Notes: generated by a model from the letters alone, not told the origin. 64,000 nt of DNA from Calycina herbarum (GCA_001414485.1 LLEY01000021.1:310001-374000); one strand, 5' to 3'. Shown: positions 11,395 to 24,124, counted from the first letter of the stretch. Made by a program: numbers and translations.

Positions 11395-13662
11395 TTGAGC
11401 GATAACAATGAGCTTTTGAAACCACCAAACTTGTAAGAGATGTATGAATTTGCGAACGAATCTTTCAAGAATTGAGTATATGGGGGAGTCCGAATGTGCC
11501 CGGGGCTATTCGCCAAAGATTTTTGTATGACATGGCACTAAATAGGAGGTTATCGAAAACGCCCAATAGGAGGTAGAAAGTGAAGCCACCGCGATATGAC
11601 CATGTCGCTGCGCAAGTATCTAATTGGGACAGGAACATGAATACAACGAAATGCTGTAGGATTCGTACATACAGCGCGTGGTTGACAGGGTGGGAGGCGG
11701 TTGCCTACTTTCGTCTCGAACAGACCAAGTATTGACAAAAGTCCCACTATGACATTGTATTCAAGAACGCTCACTACAGACCACGAACAGGATGTAGAAA
11801 TCTCCGCAGCCTCCGCAAAATTCTAGAAAAGAAACTTTCAGCCATCGGAACTCCTCAGCTCGGCATGTAGGAATGCTGCATGCAGTGGTCTCGTCCACAC
11901 GATCACAGCATCAAGCCAGTGCCGGAAAACGACCTATCGGACATTCTGGCAAGGACAATACATACATGGCATTGGCGGAATGAACCGAAGGCATAGCTTG
12001 GAAACACAGGATATGTACATATGCTGTAGAAGACTTCTCTTTGGGTGGGCTGATGGAAACACAGAAAAAGACGGGCCGATGCAGAAAATTGAAGCTCGTG
12101 ATGCGGAATCCAGGGAAAAACGAGATTGTACGAAACGGCTATGCGCAGGGAAACCTGCTGAGAAGATTCTTTTTCTCCACAGCTGAAAAGGGAAATACTT
12201 GAGAATTGAGTTTAGATTCTTGGGACGAAAATATGGCAATATAAAGAAAGGCCGCACACTCGTATCCTCGCCGAATTGAACATTCTTAGCACGAGGTGAG
12301 AGATCGCTGAAATCGTCTCTGACTGACAGAGCTGGACCTTTCGGCGATTTTTGATCCATACGATGTCGTATATTGAAAGGCAAACACCCGAGCGGGGGAG
12401 ATCTTGCAGAGAGGCTTACAACATCGTCACAGCCTCCGAAAGCTGATCGGACGGTAAGTGCTAGGCAGGATTCAGGAGGAAGAACGCTGAGAATGGATTC
12501 GACAAGTAGTACGGAACGCGTTGTACATGAACGGCTTGAGTACAAACAGTGAGGGAAAACAATTCTAGGCAAACAGAGATGGAAAGATTATCAGATTTGG
12601 GGATGGTGTTGTATTGGAAGAGATTGATTAGAAAATAATCCAGAAAAGCGGGGTCGTTAGAGATCACGTGAGAATATTATTTATTAAAACTTCTCCGTGA
12701 AACAGTTCTAGATGCCCATGTACAGTGAGCAAATATATTGGTAACTCGGAGTCTTCAATATTCAACCAAATATCACAAATACAAAGATAAAGGAGAACGA
12801 GGCAGATCACGTGGCCTCAATTGGAGCGGCTCTCCCCCCCGCGAATAGTCCCCTATCTGCTCGGAAACAAATTCCACGGGTTCGCACCTCATCGAAACAC
12901 AAACCTGCAACATTATCTGGAACTTCTCGCGCTTGCAGCAAAGTATAGTAACCTTCTCTTCCTTGCTCAAGGTGATACGGAGTGCTGCAACTGCAAGTCA
13001 ACCCCCACCAAGGTTACAACGTAGAACATGTTTCTCCACATGACACCGTGATACCATTTCGTGTAACGAGAAACCGATGACGTATCTGAAGGAAGTAAAA
13101 GTTCATCTAGAGTGATATGTATATATATGAGAACTATGGTGTTCTTAGAAGACATCTATTATGAAAATACAAGAATAAGCCCCCAGTTCGAAGACTTAGG
13201 TCGTTCCCTCCCCGAACTTGACCTTGGACAGACGGTCTCGACTTGTCCACGGAGACAAGCTCCTTCCCTCTTACCACAAACTCCTTGTGCCCCGTCATGG
13301 CGACAACGAAAATGGAAGGTGCGACCCTTTGAACCCAGCGAGCAAAAGTCGCCCATAAATTGGATGATGCGAACAGAACTGAAACCGTCTCTCCTCGCCT
13401 CGTTCTACCATTCCAAGCCGCAAACCAAAAAATGCAGACAAAACGAATGTGCCTCCCAAATTCTCAACGCCAGGGTATCCTTTGATGACCTCCAATATTC
13501 CCTTCATAATGCTCATGCTGTCATATCGTAAGGTTGCCAATGTTGGAACTCCGTCTTCAACCAGTCGGTACTTGGTCCAACAATCACCAACCCAACCCAA
13601 CCTAAAATATCTCAAACCCAACCCTAATCACAACGCTATTCCAACATTAATTTCAACTCAAA
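11395..13662. other. Intergenic, upstream of the 920-residue gene
   Basis: About 2.3 kb. It contains the promoter of the minus-strand gene starting at 11394. A 212-codon minus-strand frame at 11934-12572 looks non-coding (see rejected items). CACGTG palindromes occur near 12664 and 12808, possible bHLH-type sites. No RNA gene was recognised. Confidence 0.4.
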
Positions 13663-14097
13663 TCAGGCTACGGGCGTAATCTTGTCCGTCCCTGCGTCCG
13701 GCTGCGACTGAATTCCCTCCTCCTTCCGTCGTTTCGACTGCTCCTCCATTCCCCCAATCATCGCCGGCGTCGTAGCAGTCTTCATAAAGGAAGAACCGGC
13801 GTGTGTAGGTGTATGATGATATTTCTTAGCATCGCGATATTGCGGTGACGGAGTCTCCTTTGGTGGTCCTCGAAACCAACTTAGTAGCCCCGAACACCCT
13901 ATTTTTCGTTCTGTGTTTTGGTATTCTGCTTCTTTGCGGGAAAATGGGAGGCCTTTCATGCTAAAAGGAGCTTTTTTGGGTTGGTGGAAGGGAGTTGGGG
14001 GGTTTTGAAGAGAGGAGTTGGGGAGTGAGGTGGTGGTGGGGTTGCGAGGATACTCGTAGATGGTAGTGGCTAGCTTCCACCGACGACAACCGGACAA
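13663..14097 (-). CDS. Small hypothetical protein
   Basis: A 144-codon frame starting MSGCRRWKLATTIYEYPRN. It is rich in Pro, Thr and Lys with a central Cys/Trp patch (KIGCSGLLSWFRGPP) and a polar tail (QYRDAKKYHHTPTHAGSSF, then KTATTPAMIGGMEEQSKRRK). The composition is more protein-like than neighbouring shadow frames, and the tail looks like a conserved peptide of short fungal proteins, but I do not recognise the family. The start is unsure; an upstream exon across an intron is possible. No signal peptide or membrane helix is apparent. Confidence 0.45.
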   Translation of the reverse strand: MSGCRRWKLATTIYEYPRNPTTTSLPNSSLQNPPTPFHQPKKAPFSMKGLPFSRKEAEYQNTERKIGCSGLLSWFRGPPKETPSPQYRDAKKYHHTPTHAGSSFMKTATTPAMIGGMEEQSKRRKEEGIQSQPDAGTDKITPVA

Positions 14098-16254
14098 GTA
14101 TTTAGTTCGGGAATAGGGGATACAGACTCGATATCAAAGCAGAGAATTCGGAAAAAGTAGCGTTGAATGATGTAAAGGTATTTAGACAAAGATGACAGGA
14201 AAAGTTGAAAGAAAGAAATCCCGACTCCGTAAACTGGCTCATCATATATGTCCCAGCTTAGAAGTAGCATGCGGCAATCTGAGCCTCATTAGACGAGCCA
14301 CGCGACGGAATGTCTCGCTGACATTGATTTGACTAGCCTTACAATCTTGGAATGCGAGCAAATCACCTTGAAATGATCGTCAAATCCAGTCCTGTAGAGG
14401 GGCAAACACGGCCCGGCCCAGCTACGCACGCTACGCCACGAGATATATATGGAGCTCGTGACCCTTCGAAAACATGGCGCGCCCGTCAGACCACACCATC
14501 AATTGTTTCGAGGGGTGGGTCCTGGTGGAGGTGGTCAGGAAACAACATGGCAAAATCCGGGGAAAACAAATTGATAAGGATTGAAGGCAAGGAATACTCA
14601 AGCCACGGAATCCAACAAACCAGATTCGATGGTCAGTGGATTTTCTGCAATTTTATGCGTGACCCTGTTTGTTGGGTTATTTGCAGCAAATCGATGCCGG
14701 AAAATGAGCCTCAGCTGTCAGCGACTGAGAGCGAAGATACTTCCTCTTGCGTGTGTCAATAAAAGGAATGGGACCGATAATATTTGAAATGAGGTTCCCG
14801 GAGGAGAAACGTATCCAATTGCTCAGCGAAAAGGGTTCTCGAAAGAGAAGAGCTGAACTTTTGGGCGGAAAGGGGCGATTGCGATTTGTTGACGATGGGG
14901 TGATGACATGACGGAAAGTTGTAAGGAATTTCGACGATCATCAACAATCGACAATGCAAAATCCGGGAACAGGTTGGATGAAGAGGTTGCAATGGTTACA
15001 ATTATGATGTTGAAAGGACGGAAGGAGGCTCAAGGAGGAAGCTTCGGGCCGGAAAATAGAAGACTCCGACGTTTTCGGACTTTACCATGTGACGTGTCGG
15101 GCTTAAACATGTCCACTGAAGCCTATTAAAAAGTAGGGCTTATTGTATAGTAAGCTTCGCTTTCATGGCTGTGTGTTTGTGTATAAACAGAGAAATTGGT
15201 AAGAATGCTTAGAATGCTTTTGAACAGTCACGTTTTGGGGTCGAATTATTCGGACTCAACCAGCACTCTTTCGGGTTTTGGGTGTGGATCACTCAAGCCG
15301 AAAGTTCATGACTGAGCAAGCTTATGGTTTCAGGTTACAATTGTGTCAGGGGAAATTCTTGTGGCATTGAAGGCATTTTAGAGGGGCTTGAAGAGTATAC
15401 CAACAACAAATGCCATTTTAGGACAAATTAAGCGACGAAAACATAGCGAAAGTAAACATATTAGTTAACATTGATACGTATACAACAATCTCTAATTGGC
15501 TTCCATGGAGTGTAGAGTCACGAACCAATAGGGCATGACTCGGGATTTTGATTTGGAATTCTTCAGCAAATTCTGGTCCAATGCTTGTAGTGTATTGTAC
15601 TACTTACTCAAGTACCCAGGGGTCTAACCGCAGCCATCGTCAACAAGCATACAACGGTGACAGATTTCTCGTGACCGCTCTTCGTATTCGCCCGAAAGAA
15701 TTCCTCTCAATACCGAATAGCCACGGCAATTAAATTTCAATGCAGAAGGAGATTTCTTCAAACGCGCCAGTCCCACCCGAGTCAGGTCATGAAGAGGGGT
15801 CTTGAAATCTGTGGTCCAGTGCCAACGAACCAAAAAGAATTGCGCTCCTATTCTGACGATTCTGACGGGGAGTTGAGTTACTCGAGATATCAATGGACGG
15901 CTCTTCCCAAACTTTGATAACGGCCTTGCTACCAAAATAGGGGAACGGGCCGGCGCGGGGTTATTTTGGTGTTCAAAATGCCACCACGAAACACCCTTTT
16001 TTTTTGTCTTCGTCTGGACCTCGGCTCCGACTCGCCATACAAACGAGCCGATGCTACTCCCCTCTTCCGTTGCTTCACACACCATCCACCATCTCCTCTT
16101 TTGAAGGCTCTGCTCCCAATAACGCATTCTTTCCTTCGGACTTGCTCCAGAAGGAGCCACTGTAGCCACAGTAGGTGGGGTGTGCATTCCTCGACTTGGT
16201 AATCAGGAACCGGACAGGGCGCGTCATAGGCAATCCCGCCTTTGTATTCAGAGA
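14098..16254. other. Intergenic, no supported gene
   Basis: About 2.2 kb between the small hypothetical gene and the oxidoreductase promoter. Open frames of 136 codons (plus, 14352) and 187 codons (minus, 15624-16187) exist, but neither shows a domain or clear coding bias. Confidence 0.4.
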
Positions 16255-16264
16255 CATATATAAG
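16255..16264 (+). promoter_or_regulatory. Probable TATA box of the MDR oxidoreductase gene
   Basis: CATATATAAG lies about 104 bp upstream of the ATG at 16368 and is followed by a pyrimidine-rich and CAAA-containing leader typical of fungal transcription starts. Assigned by position and sequence only. Confidence 0.5.
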
Positions 16265-16367
16265 AACACCGCTGCTGTGCTATCTACACTAATTCTGCTG
16301 CTAAACATTCCACAGCTTTACAGATCTTCACCTCACACAAACCCTTCACGAAATCACAACCGCCAAA

Positions 16368-17569
16368 ATGATCCCAAACAAAGGCGTCATTTACAAAAAT
16401 GCTCCCACGGGCTATCCTGTCCCAGGGAAGGACCTCGTCGTCGAAACCCGCGAATTCGACCTCGACCAAGCTCCTCCCGCCGGCGGAATAACCACCAAAA
16501 ACATCTACTCCTCCTTCGACCCCTACATGCGCGGCAAAATGCGCGCCCCCGGCACGAAATCCTACAGCACCATGTTCGAGTACAATGAGCCCCTCTCCAG
16601 CGGTTCAATCGTAAAGGTGATCAAGTCCGACTGCGAGAAATTTCAGCCAGGAGATCTCCTTGTTGGTTTTGTCAACATGGAGGAGTACTCGGCCCTCTCG
16701 AAACATGCGTGCGATTATATGGTTAGGAAAATCGAGAACCCGTATAATCTGGACCCAATACATTGGCTTGGAGCTATGGGTATGCCTGGTTTAACTGCAT
16801 ACTCCTCTTTCTACGATATCGGGAAACCAGTTAAGGGGGAGACTATCTTTATCTCTGCTGCTTCGGGGGCGGTGGGACAGATTGTTGGACAATTGGCAAA
16901 ACACGAGGGTCTCAAAGTTATTGGTTCAGTTGGCTCAGACGATAAGCTTGATTTCATCTTGAAGGAATTGAACTTTGATGGGGGATTCAACTACAAGACC
17001 GAGAAACCCGCAGACGCTTTGGCACGCCTCGCACCGGAAGGCATCGATATTTATTACGAGAATGTTGGAGGAGAGCAACTCGAGGCTTCCCTTAATGCCA
17101 TGAAGGAATTCGGAAGAATTATCTGCTGCGGAATGGTTTCGGAATACAACAAGCCAGACCCAGAGAAATACGGTGTCAAGACTTTGGCCAATATTGTTAT
17201 GAAGAGACTAACAATGAGGGGATTCATTGTTGAGGATAAGAACATGGTATGTCTAGTCCTTTTTCCTTCTCCTTGTAAAAATCCTTCGAACCCAAATTAA
17301 CTCACAAATCTACAGGGCCCCGTCTACGCAGCAGACCACGCAAAGAACCTCGGCAAATGGCTAAGTGAAGGAACCTTCAAGGCAAAGGTCTCAATCACAA
17401 ACGGTATCGATAACGGACCAGAAGGATTCGTAGGCATGCTACAGGGAAAGAACTTCGGAAAGGCAGTTTTGAAAATTGCCGATATAGAGGTTTGTCTCTC
17501 CTTCTTGACGATTGATTTGACGACGAATGCCATTGGTTGTGGGGAAGAGTGCTAACCTGATTTTAGTAA
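16368..17569 (+). CDS. MDR-superfamily NADPH-dependent oxidoreductase (alkenal/prostaglandin-reductase type)
   Basis: Three exons, 16368-17246, 17316-17489 and 17567-17569, give 351 residues. The last coding exon is only the TAA stop: the second intron (17490-17566) has a textbook branch site GCTAAC and ends TTTTAG. The protein opens with the N-terminal GroES-like fold, contains SSFDPYMRGKM (48-58) typical of the leukotriene B4 12-hydroxydehydrogenase/alkenal reductase branch, and has the nucleotide-binding loop AASGAVGQIVGQLAK (164-178) and DIYYENVGGEQLE (227-239). The structural zinc cysteines of alcohol dehydrogenases are absent, as expected for this zinc-free branch. Such enzymes reduce the C=C bond of alpha,beta-unsaturated carbonyls using NADPH in the cytosol; the physiological substrate is unknown. 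If intron 2 is retained, translation continues 21 codons and stops at the TAA inside the branch site. Confidence 0.9.
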
Positions 17570-18995
17570 ATGGAATAAATAGGAATAAATGGGTTTGTAA
17601 ATAGATTGGTTTAGCGGTCTTCTAGATTCTAAATTTATGATGAACTATAGAAATGAAGCACAAAGGGGAATATGTGAGAAGAGAGGTCTAAACAAAACAT
17701 GATCCCCTAAGCCGAGTCTCGAACTTTCAATTCGCTCTTTCAACGGACGAAATACAAGCACCAACCGTCCCCAACCCCCACATTCTATCTCTACCCCCTT
17801 TTCCCAATAACAATCAAACAACCCCCCTGATAAATTAAATCGAAGGGCTGAAGTAGCTTACTTCAAGTGGTGAGAGTTGTGAGCAGTTTGGTTTTTTTGG
17901 GTACTCTACTTACTTCTAGCATTGGAGAGGAGTGGTAAAATAACTTTGTCTCGTTTTTTCCTTTCTAGGCTAGGGGGTTCTGTGTAGTATATATTTTGGG
18001 GGGTTCGAGAGTGGTTTTGTTTAAATGGGTAAGGGTGGTTGATGCCAGGAGGGAGATGGGAAGAGTTTAACTTTGGATTTTTGAAGCTTGTTTTGTTGTT
18101 GGGGGGGGTTGGGTTGGTTTGTAGTTGTTTTTGGTTGGAGGTTGGTTGTCGCATTATTCAGAAACATTTAGGTCCAAAGTTCAAGCGAAAATAGTGAAAA
18201 GACAGCTCTAAAGGATGTCGAGTGTCCCTTTTGTTAATGTAGAAACGAAATTGATATCAATTTGTGTTGAACTTTGAGTAGCCTTGCGAAGACAAATCAA
18301 GCTCCGTTTGGGGAAACGATAAGGTGGAAAACGCTGTGCGGCTTAGAGAAAGGCAAAGGTTTATAGCGCTACATTGTGGAGAAAGATCAATACATGCGAA
18401 GAAGGGGGTAATATCTTACTTCAGGAAAGCGAAGACAATATTTTCGTTCCCGTGTTTGACAAAGACGATGCATTTAGGCTCGAGAGCTTGATATATATAA
18501 AAATTAGACACCATCGTGGATGGCGTCGATCTGTTAAGGATTCTTCTACTGAGCGGTAATACCCTCCCTACCCACCAACCTCAGAACCAAAGATGCAATC
18601 ATCAGACTTCATGTTCCAACTATTGATGGCCCTGAAAAAGAATCCGATGTTTGTGGAAAGTGAAAGAACAACCGAGTTGAGCAAGAAGGAAAGAGGAATC
18701 GCGAGACTACGAAATGCCTGCGCGATGGGGTTGAGAATGAGCTGATAACCAAGAAAGATCCAGTACGCAAAAAGCGAACTCGTCAACGATAGAGAAGATA
18801 CTATCACATGTCGAAATCCCACTGTTGTAGATTCCGAATAAGGTACCTACCTACTGTGGAAAAGCCTTATTTGACTGCTTCACCTATCGCCGCTTAGTAA
18901 TAATAACCCTATGTTGGATGGAGAATGCTTACTGTAGTAAAATGGATTTCGATAGTAATAGGAATTTGAAAAATAATAATTGGGTTTTGGATATA
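17570..18995. other. Intergenic, oxidoreductase 3' flank
   Basis: About 1.4 kb. It includes a G/T-rich stretch on the plus strand near 17880-18140 (pyrimidine/adenine-rich on the other strand) and one weak small frame listed separately. No RNA gene is seen. Confidence 0.4.
18568..18822 (-). CDS. Possible small membrane protein (weak)
   Basis: An 84-codon frame beginning MGFRHVIVSSLSLTSSLFAY with two hydrophobic stretches separated by QAFRSLAIP, ending in a polar tail. It could be a two-pass small membrane protein or an exon of a longer gene, or chance. No family is recognised and no neighbouring gene supports it. Confidence 0.22.
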   Translation of the reverse strand: MGFRHVIVSSLSLTSSLFAYWIFLGYQLILNPIAQAFRSLAIPLSFLLNSVVLSLSTNIGFFFRAINSWNMKSDDCIFGSEVGG

Positions 18996-19471
18996 CAGCG
19001 GGGGTTCGCAAATATTCTTACAGTCCCCTTTTTACACCAAAAGTCATGTTAAGAAAGACGTTTTATATATTTATCTTTATATTTAAACAATATCTAAAAC
19101 TAAGAACTAAAATTATTTCAAGCATTTAAATAATAGTCTTTAAAGATAAATACACCAAATATATACTAGGTCTTAAGTTATAATAGAGCAAAAGTAGGAA
19201 GAGTCGGGAAAACACCGGATTATACTAAAATCGGGTTAAATTTAGTAACTTTCTCAATACCTCTTACTATAATCTAATTAAATTAAGATTAGTTTAGCTT
19301 AGAAGAAAAACTAAGAGTATAAAGTAAAGATATCTTAATTTTCTAGAGATATGTTTAAGAACCTTTAAAAAATAGTTAGGGTTTATTTTATAGTAGAGTT
19401 TTAAACAAGGTGACTTTTAGTGATTTTAGGTGTAAAAAAGAGAGCGTACGAATATCTGCGAACCCCCGCTG
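18996..19471. mobile_element. TA-flanked MITE, 476 bp, RIP-affected interior
   Basis: The termini are inverted copies: left CAGCGGGGGTTCGCAAATAT and right, read on the other strand, CAGCGGGGGTTCGCAGATAT. Similarity continues inward past TTTTTACACC to roughly 60 bp. TA flanks at 18994-18995 and 19472-19473 fit a Tc1/mariner/pogo-type mover. The interior is very AT-rich with many TA steps and no open frame, so it is non-autonomous or a RIP-damaged deletion derivative. Confidence 0.75.
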
Positions 19472-19473
19472 TA

Positions 19474-19597
19474 CGGAGGTGCCAGACGCAAGTTTCGGTA
19501 CACCGCCCTTTAGCAGAATGAAAGTGCTACATAAATTTTAGTAAAGCGAACATTCTGCCAAAAAGCGGTCTACCGAAACTTACGTCTGGCACCTCCG
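19474..19597. mobile_element. TA-flanked foldback MITE, 124 bp
   Basis: The left arm starts CGGAGGTGCCAGACGCAAGT, and the right arm is its reverse complement with a few substitutions. The arms are about 47 bp each, so most of the element folds into one hairpin. TA lies on both sides (19472-19473 and 19598-19599), and the left TA is also the right flank of the preceding MITE. The termini are unrelated to those of its neighbour. Confidence 0.75.
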
Positions 19598-21575
19598 TAT
19601 ATCTTGCTTCTCCGTCTTTGAAAACTGAGAATCGATTTTTCGGTGTCCTTCTTAGATTACTATAATAATCCTTCTTTAAGAACTCTTGAGCAAAATTTCC
19701 TCTTTTTATTAATGATTTGATATGTTATATCTGTTAAGATCATGCTAACCGCTATTATCGCTGCCTCTCCGCGTATCGAACCCTTCCAAAAATATGACAG
19801 AAAGACATGTCGCGACGCTGGTGGGTCTTGGAACAATATTTCGAACAACAATAGCACATATGTCTTCTTGCTTTCTTAAACTACAACTTGTTAAGACAAA
19901 TTTCTGAGTTAACTTCTACTTTTTAACCTTTAAAGGCAGCTTAATTAAGTTGACAATAGATTAGAACTTCCTCAAATAACCTCGAAAACAAACCTTCTCC
20001 AAGTCGCCAGCATAACTTCATCTCTTTTCTCACATCACAAAATAAACTTAGACTAAACAAACGCAAGGTAAAACCAGGGTTTCTTTATTAGCTAATTAAC
20101 ATAAGAAACTCATAAGTTTTCGTACGCCTTGTTCCTCGGTCAAGATTTCTTTGAGAAGTAAATATAAGGGAGAATAGATAAGAGAAAGTTAATAAATAGT
20201 TCCTCAATTTATACTTCTTATAGCTCAAGAATGAACTTCTCGGCTACGCTCAGAGGTACCTGCTATGAGGAGGAACCGCCTCACCTTCTAATTCAACCTC
20301 TTTAGAGAGTTTTCCACACCCGATTTTGTACGTGACAATTGTATTTTATTAGACAAACGAGCAAAGAATGATAAGCTACTTACTTTACAAGAATAAGAAA
20401 CTATATATTCTTTAACTTTATAAAACTCTTTAACTAGTCTCTGTTATTACAAGTTTATTCTAGAGAAAATATAAGTAAAGACTTCTGAATTTAATAGAAG
20501 TATGCCTGAAATATTTTCTAAAGCTATATAACTCTTTATTAACTTATAAACCTTGTTCTGATTTGAATAAACTACGCAAACAAGTAAAGAATAATAAACC
20601 ACTTACTTTATAAGAGCGAACTAGGAAATATCTTTCAAAATTAAAAAACTGTTTATCTTACTTCTTTACTTTCATTTCTAATGAACCAAATAGACGGAAT
20701 AACAAAGAATAAAAGCCGCAATCTTCTTACGAGTCAGCTGTTGGTATTACATAGACGTCAAAAAAGATATGGAAAAAGAAATTGTATTTTCGTTCGGCCA
20801 TATCAAGTGAAAGCTCTATCGGCCAAAAGGCTCCTGGCTCTTGAGTACCTCGACACGGCACTCTTGTAAGTAAGCAAAATCCACTGTAATCGAGAGCACA
20901 ATGCTCAAATCAACTACATCAATCCTCCTAGAGATTCGTCCCGAACAACCAAACAAATGAAGCAAACGAAAGAGATACAACCACCCGTAAGCTTCATACC
21001 AAGCTTATGCGTCATGCAGGTTGTTCACATTTTTCTTCTCCCACAGCAGGATTACCCTTCCTATCAACACGCTTAACAATCAACGGACATCGCTCACAGC
21101 TTTCCAGTATGCATAACCTACACCTAATAATTCTCTACGGTGTAGCCTTACTTGTCATTTTGCTGGCCCGCTTCGTAGTGAATGTGGTGCACCAAGCATG
21201 TAATTTACAACAACCCTCGTTTAACCATCCACAGAGGTGGAAAGACTGTAATAAGCAAAACTGTTTTGTCTTTCCTCTTCTCTTGGCTCAATGGTAATAT
21301 TCAGGGTTCAAATTCACAACACAACCCTCCTTAACAGGACAACTGTTAAGGTTTACAAGAGCTGAAAATAAAGACCTTAATTGAGATCCCCTGAGTTTTG
21401 AAAAATTCCTGGCTTTTCTGGGATTTTTAGAGGCAAAAGTTCTTCACGGAATGAGCCTCGATAACTCTCTGAATCAAACGCGGCGATGCGCAAGATTCAG
21501 ACAGGAGTCGCTGCCGCTTACACGGTTGGACGGTAGTTGGCTGACACTTGGAGGCAGGGGAGACCCCGCTGAACG
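19598..21575. repeat. AT-rich repeat-derived tract with diverged direct repeat
   Basis: About 2 kb, AT-rich. Two direct copies of an approximately 47-bp segment occur at about 20353-20400 and 20577-20622, sharing CTTACTTTA, CAAA and AAAGAAT blocks and differing mainly by G/A and T/C changes, as RIP would produce. A 96-codon frame at 21007-21297 is not convincing. No intact element was identified. Confidence 0.45.
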
Positions 21576-21609
21576 CGATCTGTGCTATGGTGTTCCGCAA
21601 TACGAGGCA

Positions 21610-21658
21610 TTGCGCAATTAGACTAATCTATTTGGGCAATAAATTCTGGATTGCGCAA
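21610..21658. repeat. Left subterminal TTGCGCAA pair
   Basis: The palindromic octamer TTGCGCAA at 21610-21617 and 21651-21658 lies just inside the left terminal repeat. The same octamer lies inside the right end. Paired subterminal motifs of this kind usually bind the transposase; that role is inferred. Confidence 0.5.
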
Positions 21659-24124
21659 ACCAATAGATGGCCCAAATCGGGTGTCTAATACCGCGATTTT
21701 AATCAAATACACTTTTTTCAAAACTCTCTCCACGTTACTCCTAGCACTTATTTGAGGCTATTCCCACTTTACCTGCCTAATAAAGAATAGTTAAAACTTT
21801 TTAAAACTTAGATATAAGATTAATAGATACCTAGTAGTAATATTTAACTTTCTTTATATTTGCTAAGGTTTTAGAAGTATGTCGGTAGGTGAAAAGTGGG
21901 TAAAACAAGGTAGGTCGGTTAAAAAGGGGGGGGTTAGAGAGGCTAGGAGAACGGCACTTTTCTCTTATCTTACTACTAGGAGTTATTCTATATAGTTAAC
22001 TAGATATCTCTTTCTTTTTCTTAAAGAACTAAAGTATTTTAACCTTATATTTCTATCCTATCTTTACCCCTCTTTTACCCTACTATTATAGACGTTAACA
22101 ACCCTTACTCTTTATCTTAAGAGGTCCGGTTCGCCCCTCTATTCCCCTCTAAGGGCTCTGAACCGTTAAATATCACCCTTTTTAGTACTTTAGCTAAGTA
22201 GGAATTTCACGACTACGTTAAAGCCTCTTCTAATAAGAGATATCTTACTTCTTATAAGCGATTCAAGTACTGTAATTAGCTATAAAACCTAAATTAAGTA
22301 GTCTCTTAAGGTCTCCCGATGGTAGAAAGAGTAAGGTAATCTATAGTAAAGTTTAAAGCTCTTAACAAGTATATACTTAATAATAACTATGTATATTATT
22401 AACCTGAATTAGTTCGTAGAACGGATTACCTAAAGAGATACGTAGTTTATACCTATAACGCCTTTAATCTTATTACTAGAGTATATTATAGACTAAAGCA
22501 TACTAGTAAGTGCCTAACTCTACTTATTCTTATTTAATTAACTAATAAACTTAGGTGTAAATAAGACTTATATACGCTATATAGAGTTATATTATAGGAT
22601 CTTATAGAAAGACGTAGAGTTTATCTTTAAGAGGTATGTATACTATACTCTTATAAGGGCTTCTTATAAACCGACTATTATCTAGCTAATTACCTTACAC
22701 TGTTATCTTAATAGAGTCTATATAGATCTTATAGACTTTACTTCTTAACCTGATCTACTCTTCTTCCCTAGATATAACGAATTATAGATCTTTAAGTAGA
22801 TCCTCTAGATTAAAGATCACTTCTTAAGGTATATATAACTATACGCTTTAAAGAATAAGAAGAGTAAGACTATTACCGAGGCTATTAGTATGTTCTTATC
22901 TTACTTTGACTTAATAAAAACTAATTATTTTATAGCTTACTAGATCTTAAACAACGGTTCCTCTTATAAATTCTATTATAATAATAGTACTAAGTTTAAG
23001 AGAGAGCTTATAGTACTATATAAGTTACGAAATCCACCTATTACATAGATTCGCGGTCGTGCCTATTACTCTTAAACCTAGGGGAGTATAGAGAAGGCAA
23101 ATAGTATATTTAAAGCTTATCTCTCTACGTTCTATATAGACTAAGCCGGCAGCCTCTAGGAGTGGGTTTTACTACTTCTAGAACTTTAAGAAGTTATTAA
23201 CCTTATACCTACTACTGTACTCCTAGCTTACGTTACTCTCTTTAAGGCTTAGTTTAGTAGAAAGCCTTACTAGCTTTCTAGTGCTCAGCCTATATACGTA
23301 TATCTTACCCCTCTTTTTACCTCTCTTTTACTAACTTATTAGTAGGCCCGAAGAAGAAGGTGTATTAGATGCTGATATAGCTCTAGAGACTAAAGCTCTA
23401 ATACTTTCTAAGATAGAGAAACGAGTTTCTACAAAGAATAAACAAGTAAGAGAGAGAATACTAGTAAAAAATACTCTTAAAGCAGCTGAAGTTTTTATAA
23501 AAGTAGCTATAGTTATACTTCTTGTCCCCTTATAACTTCGGCTAAAGACTAAACTAATACGTATATTCTACCGAGTTAACAATCATTATCCTAGCAGCTA
23601 CTAATTAACGTGCGAGCATAGACTTTTAAGTAGGAGATATCAGTACTACGAACTTAATAGGAAAATCTCTAACCCCTCTAGTGTATATCCCTCTTTATAA
23701 GATCTAATGTACAAAAGCAGCCTAAGGTTAAGCTAGGCGTGGCGTAGCAACTGACTAATGGGCGTGGAGCACTTTCTAGGATGTAAAGAGCAGGGCGTAA
23801 GCGAAAGGGGGCGAGAATAAGTGATAATAAGCCTATTGAAGTGATTATAAGTGATGGAGAGGCTGAAGAGGCGGAAGAAGTAGCTAGAGTAAAGAGAGTA
23901 AAGAAGACAGCACGTGCGCCTCCTTAAAAGAAGCTAGCTAAAAAGGGGGGTAGAGGGGGGGGCAAGACTAGGGGCTGGTCGTAAGCCGAAAAAGTAAGCT
24001 GGAAATAGCTTCATTTTTGTATTTAGGAGTTTAAATTTACTATATATTTCTTAGTCTAATTAGGCAAATAGACTAGTAAAAATAATCGCGGAATTACTTA
24101 GTCTATTATCTAAATAGATGGAAA

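Noticed and set aside
11934..12572. 212-codon minus-strand open frame
   Set aside because: Composition is unlike neighbouring genes (Cys, Phe, Ser and Pro-rich without blocks), no domain is seen, and it lies in the probable 5' region of the 920-residue gene.
14352..14762. 136-codon plus-strand open frame
   Set aside because: No recognisable domain or splice partner, and amino-acid composition looks random.
15624..16187. 187-codon minus-strand open frame divergent from the oxidoreductase
   Set aside because: No motif, Trp/Arg-rich random-looking sequence; better explained as chance in promoter DNA. Only homologues could revive it.
21007..21297. 96-codon frame with a hydrophobic stretch
   Set aside because: It sits in repeat-derived DNA without support; a single hydrophobic run is not enough.
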